Positions 46,471 to 47,048 of a stretch of DNA of 47,048 bases are shown here, piece after piece. This stretch comes from Xanthomonas translucens pv. translucens DSM 18974 (GTDB lineage: Bacteria > Pseudomonadota > Gammaproteobacteria > Xanthomonadales > Xanthomonadaceae): assembly GCF_000331775.1 (NCBI RefSeq), contig NZ_CAPJ01000260.1, forward strand, positions 1 to 47,048, in the 5' to 3' direction. The translations under genes were made by a program, and so were the position numbers. The notes below the pieces were generated by a model. The model searched no databases. It worked only from the letters and a program-made list of their open reading frames with translations, and had not been told where the DNA came from. Position 1 is the stretch's first letter, and every line of letters starts with the position of its first letter.

Positions 46471-46763
46471 GCGCAAACGCAAAACATGAGGCTGCGCACA
46501 CAATGCCGTAGCCAAAATCCATCGACGGATTCACCCTGCTGCCGCAGGGGCAATCGGCGTCAATCGCGCGCTCATGCTCGGTCGCGGGCCGGACACTGAG
46601 CAGGCGCTGCACCAGCGCCTGCCAGGCGACGCCGACTGTGTCCGCGTCCAGCCGCCGACATGTTCGCTTAACAGCGCCTGCAACCGCGGAGCCAAGACGT
46701 TGGCACGCCCATCGCGATCGAAAACGGATGCACAAACGCGAACCATGAGGCAACGCACACAAC
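46471..46763. repeat. Imperfect direct repeat upstream of the P450
   Basis: GCAAACGCAAAACATGAGGC (46471-46490) continuing to CACACAA at 46502 resembles ACAAACGCGAACCATGAGGC (46732-46751) continuing to CACACAA at 46762. On the minus strand each copy contains an ATG, so this is a duplicated start-region segment about 260 bases apart. Confidence 0.6.
46570..46746 (-). pseudogene. Decayed partial duplicate of the P450 N-terminus
   Basis: The minus frame from 46746 reads MVRVCASVFDRDGRANVLAP, then RLQALLSEHVGG, matching the P450 segment SAIVRDRQARATVLAPRLQA, then LLRDHLGQ. The match resumes in a different frame as RRLDADTVGVAWQALVQRLL, then SVRPATEHERA, matching FRLDADTIGVAGPALTHRLL, then DARPATEWERP. 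Beyond that it is lost. It is a truncated, frameshifted tandem copy. The rest of 46226-46884 shows no intact gene. Confidence 0.75.
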
Positions 46764-46884
46764 CCAGTAGACAACTCCGCCGGCACGCATTGCGCGTCGG
46801 AACCGACTGCGCGGCGCAGACCGATCGCGTCAGTGGCGACTCCGCGCGACGCACATGTCAAAGCGTGCAGGCACCGTCTCCGTC

Positions 46885-47048
46885 TTACGACGCGGCAACG
46901 CGGCGGCGCCAGGCGCCGAGCAGCACCGCGGTGGCGGCGGCGACGTTGAGGCTTTCCACCGCGCCGCTGCCGGGGATCGACAGGCGCAGTTCGCAGGCCT
47001 GGGCGAAGTCGCGGTCCATGCCCTCGCTCTCGGCCCCCATCACGTACA
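46885..47048 (-). CDS. SpoU-family RNA 2'-O-methyltransferase, 3' end only (partial)
   Basis: The last 54 residues, cut by the right edge, read YVMGAESEGMDRDFAQACEL, then RLSIPGSGAVESLNVAAATA, then VLLGAW. The MGAE(G/S)EGM and (I)PxxGxVESLNV segments are motifs 2 and 3 of the SpoU/SPOUT family, which form the SAM-binding trefoil knot. The family includes RlmB, TrmH and others; the piece is too short to choose. Stop at 46885-46887. Confidence 0.88.
   Translation of the reverse strand, partial: YVMGAESEGMDRDFAQACELRLSIPGSGAVESLNVAAATAVLLGAWRRRVAAS

Overview
The window looks like a chromosomal segment of a high-GC gammaproteobacterium of the Xanthomonadaceae, most likely Xanthomonas. The basis is the sucCD / pilSR / pilB-pilA-pilCD / coaE order, many short inverted repeats of the GGAGCGGCTTCAGCCGCG type, IS5- and IS1595-family remnants, a TonB-dependent receptor and a Tat-type phospholipase C. 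The call rests on recognised protein families and gene order; no database search was possible.

Layout. 1-0.46 kb: decayed PQQ-dehydrogenase fragment running off the left edge. 0.7-2.8 kb: sucCD (minus). 3.0-12.5 kb: type IV pilus block (pilS, pilR, pilB, pilA, pilC, pilD), with a YhfG/Fic toxin-antitoxin pair inserted between pilR and pilB and a broken REP-associated transposase between pilB and pilA. A convincing sigma-54 site precedes pilA, matching the PilSR pair encoded 5 kb away. 12.5-17 kb: coaE, an OmpR-type two-component system, a frameshifted small secreted protein and rimK. 17.2-22.1 kb: TonB-dependent receptor, an array of six REP units, and a Tat-exported phospholipase C. 22.3-26.2 kb: a junkyard with an IS1595 transposase fragment, an XdhC remnant, a 714-residue unassigned protein with hydrophobic segments, and unassigned sequence.

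26.2-33.7 kb is the standout: a visibly A+T-richer block of seven same-strand genes: class-V aminotransferase (with one frameshift), O-acetylhomoserine sulfhydrylase-like PLP enzyme, membrane desaturase, class-I glutamine amidotransferase/gamma-glutamyl hydrolase, LysE-type exporter, MetA-type homoserine acyltransferase and glutamine-synthetase-like ligase. The first three correspond to the two domains of RtxA plus RtxC of rhizobitoxine biosynthesis (Bradyrhizobium elkanii), so this is probably an operon for rhizobitoxine or a related vinyl-ether amino acid. A homoserine activator, a gamma-glutamylation/deglutamylation pair and an exporter complete it. It is followed by an IS5-family remnant abutting the last stop codon and by tRNA-Gly(CCC), a plausible integration site.

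34.3-47 kb returns to core high-GC sequence: a 32-bp perfect palindrome, REP pair, GDSL autotransporter esterase, thiS-thiG-trmB, an SLC13/RCK-type permease, a Rieske protein, a small membrane protein, an FAH-family hydrolase, mscL, an M28 peptidase, a LacI-type regulator, a cytochrome P450 with a decayed duplicate of its own N-terminus upstream, and the 3' end of a SpoU-family RNA methyltransferase at the right edge.
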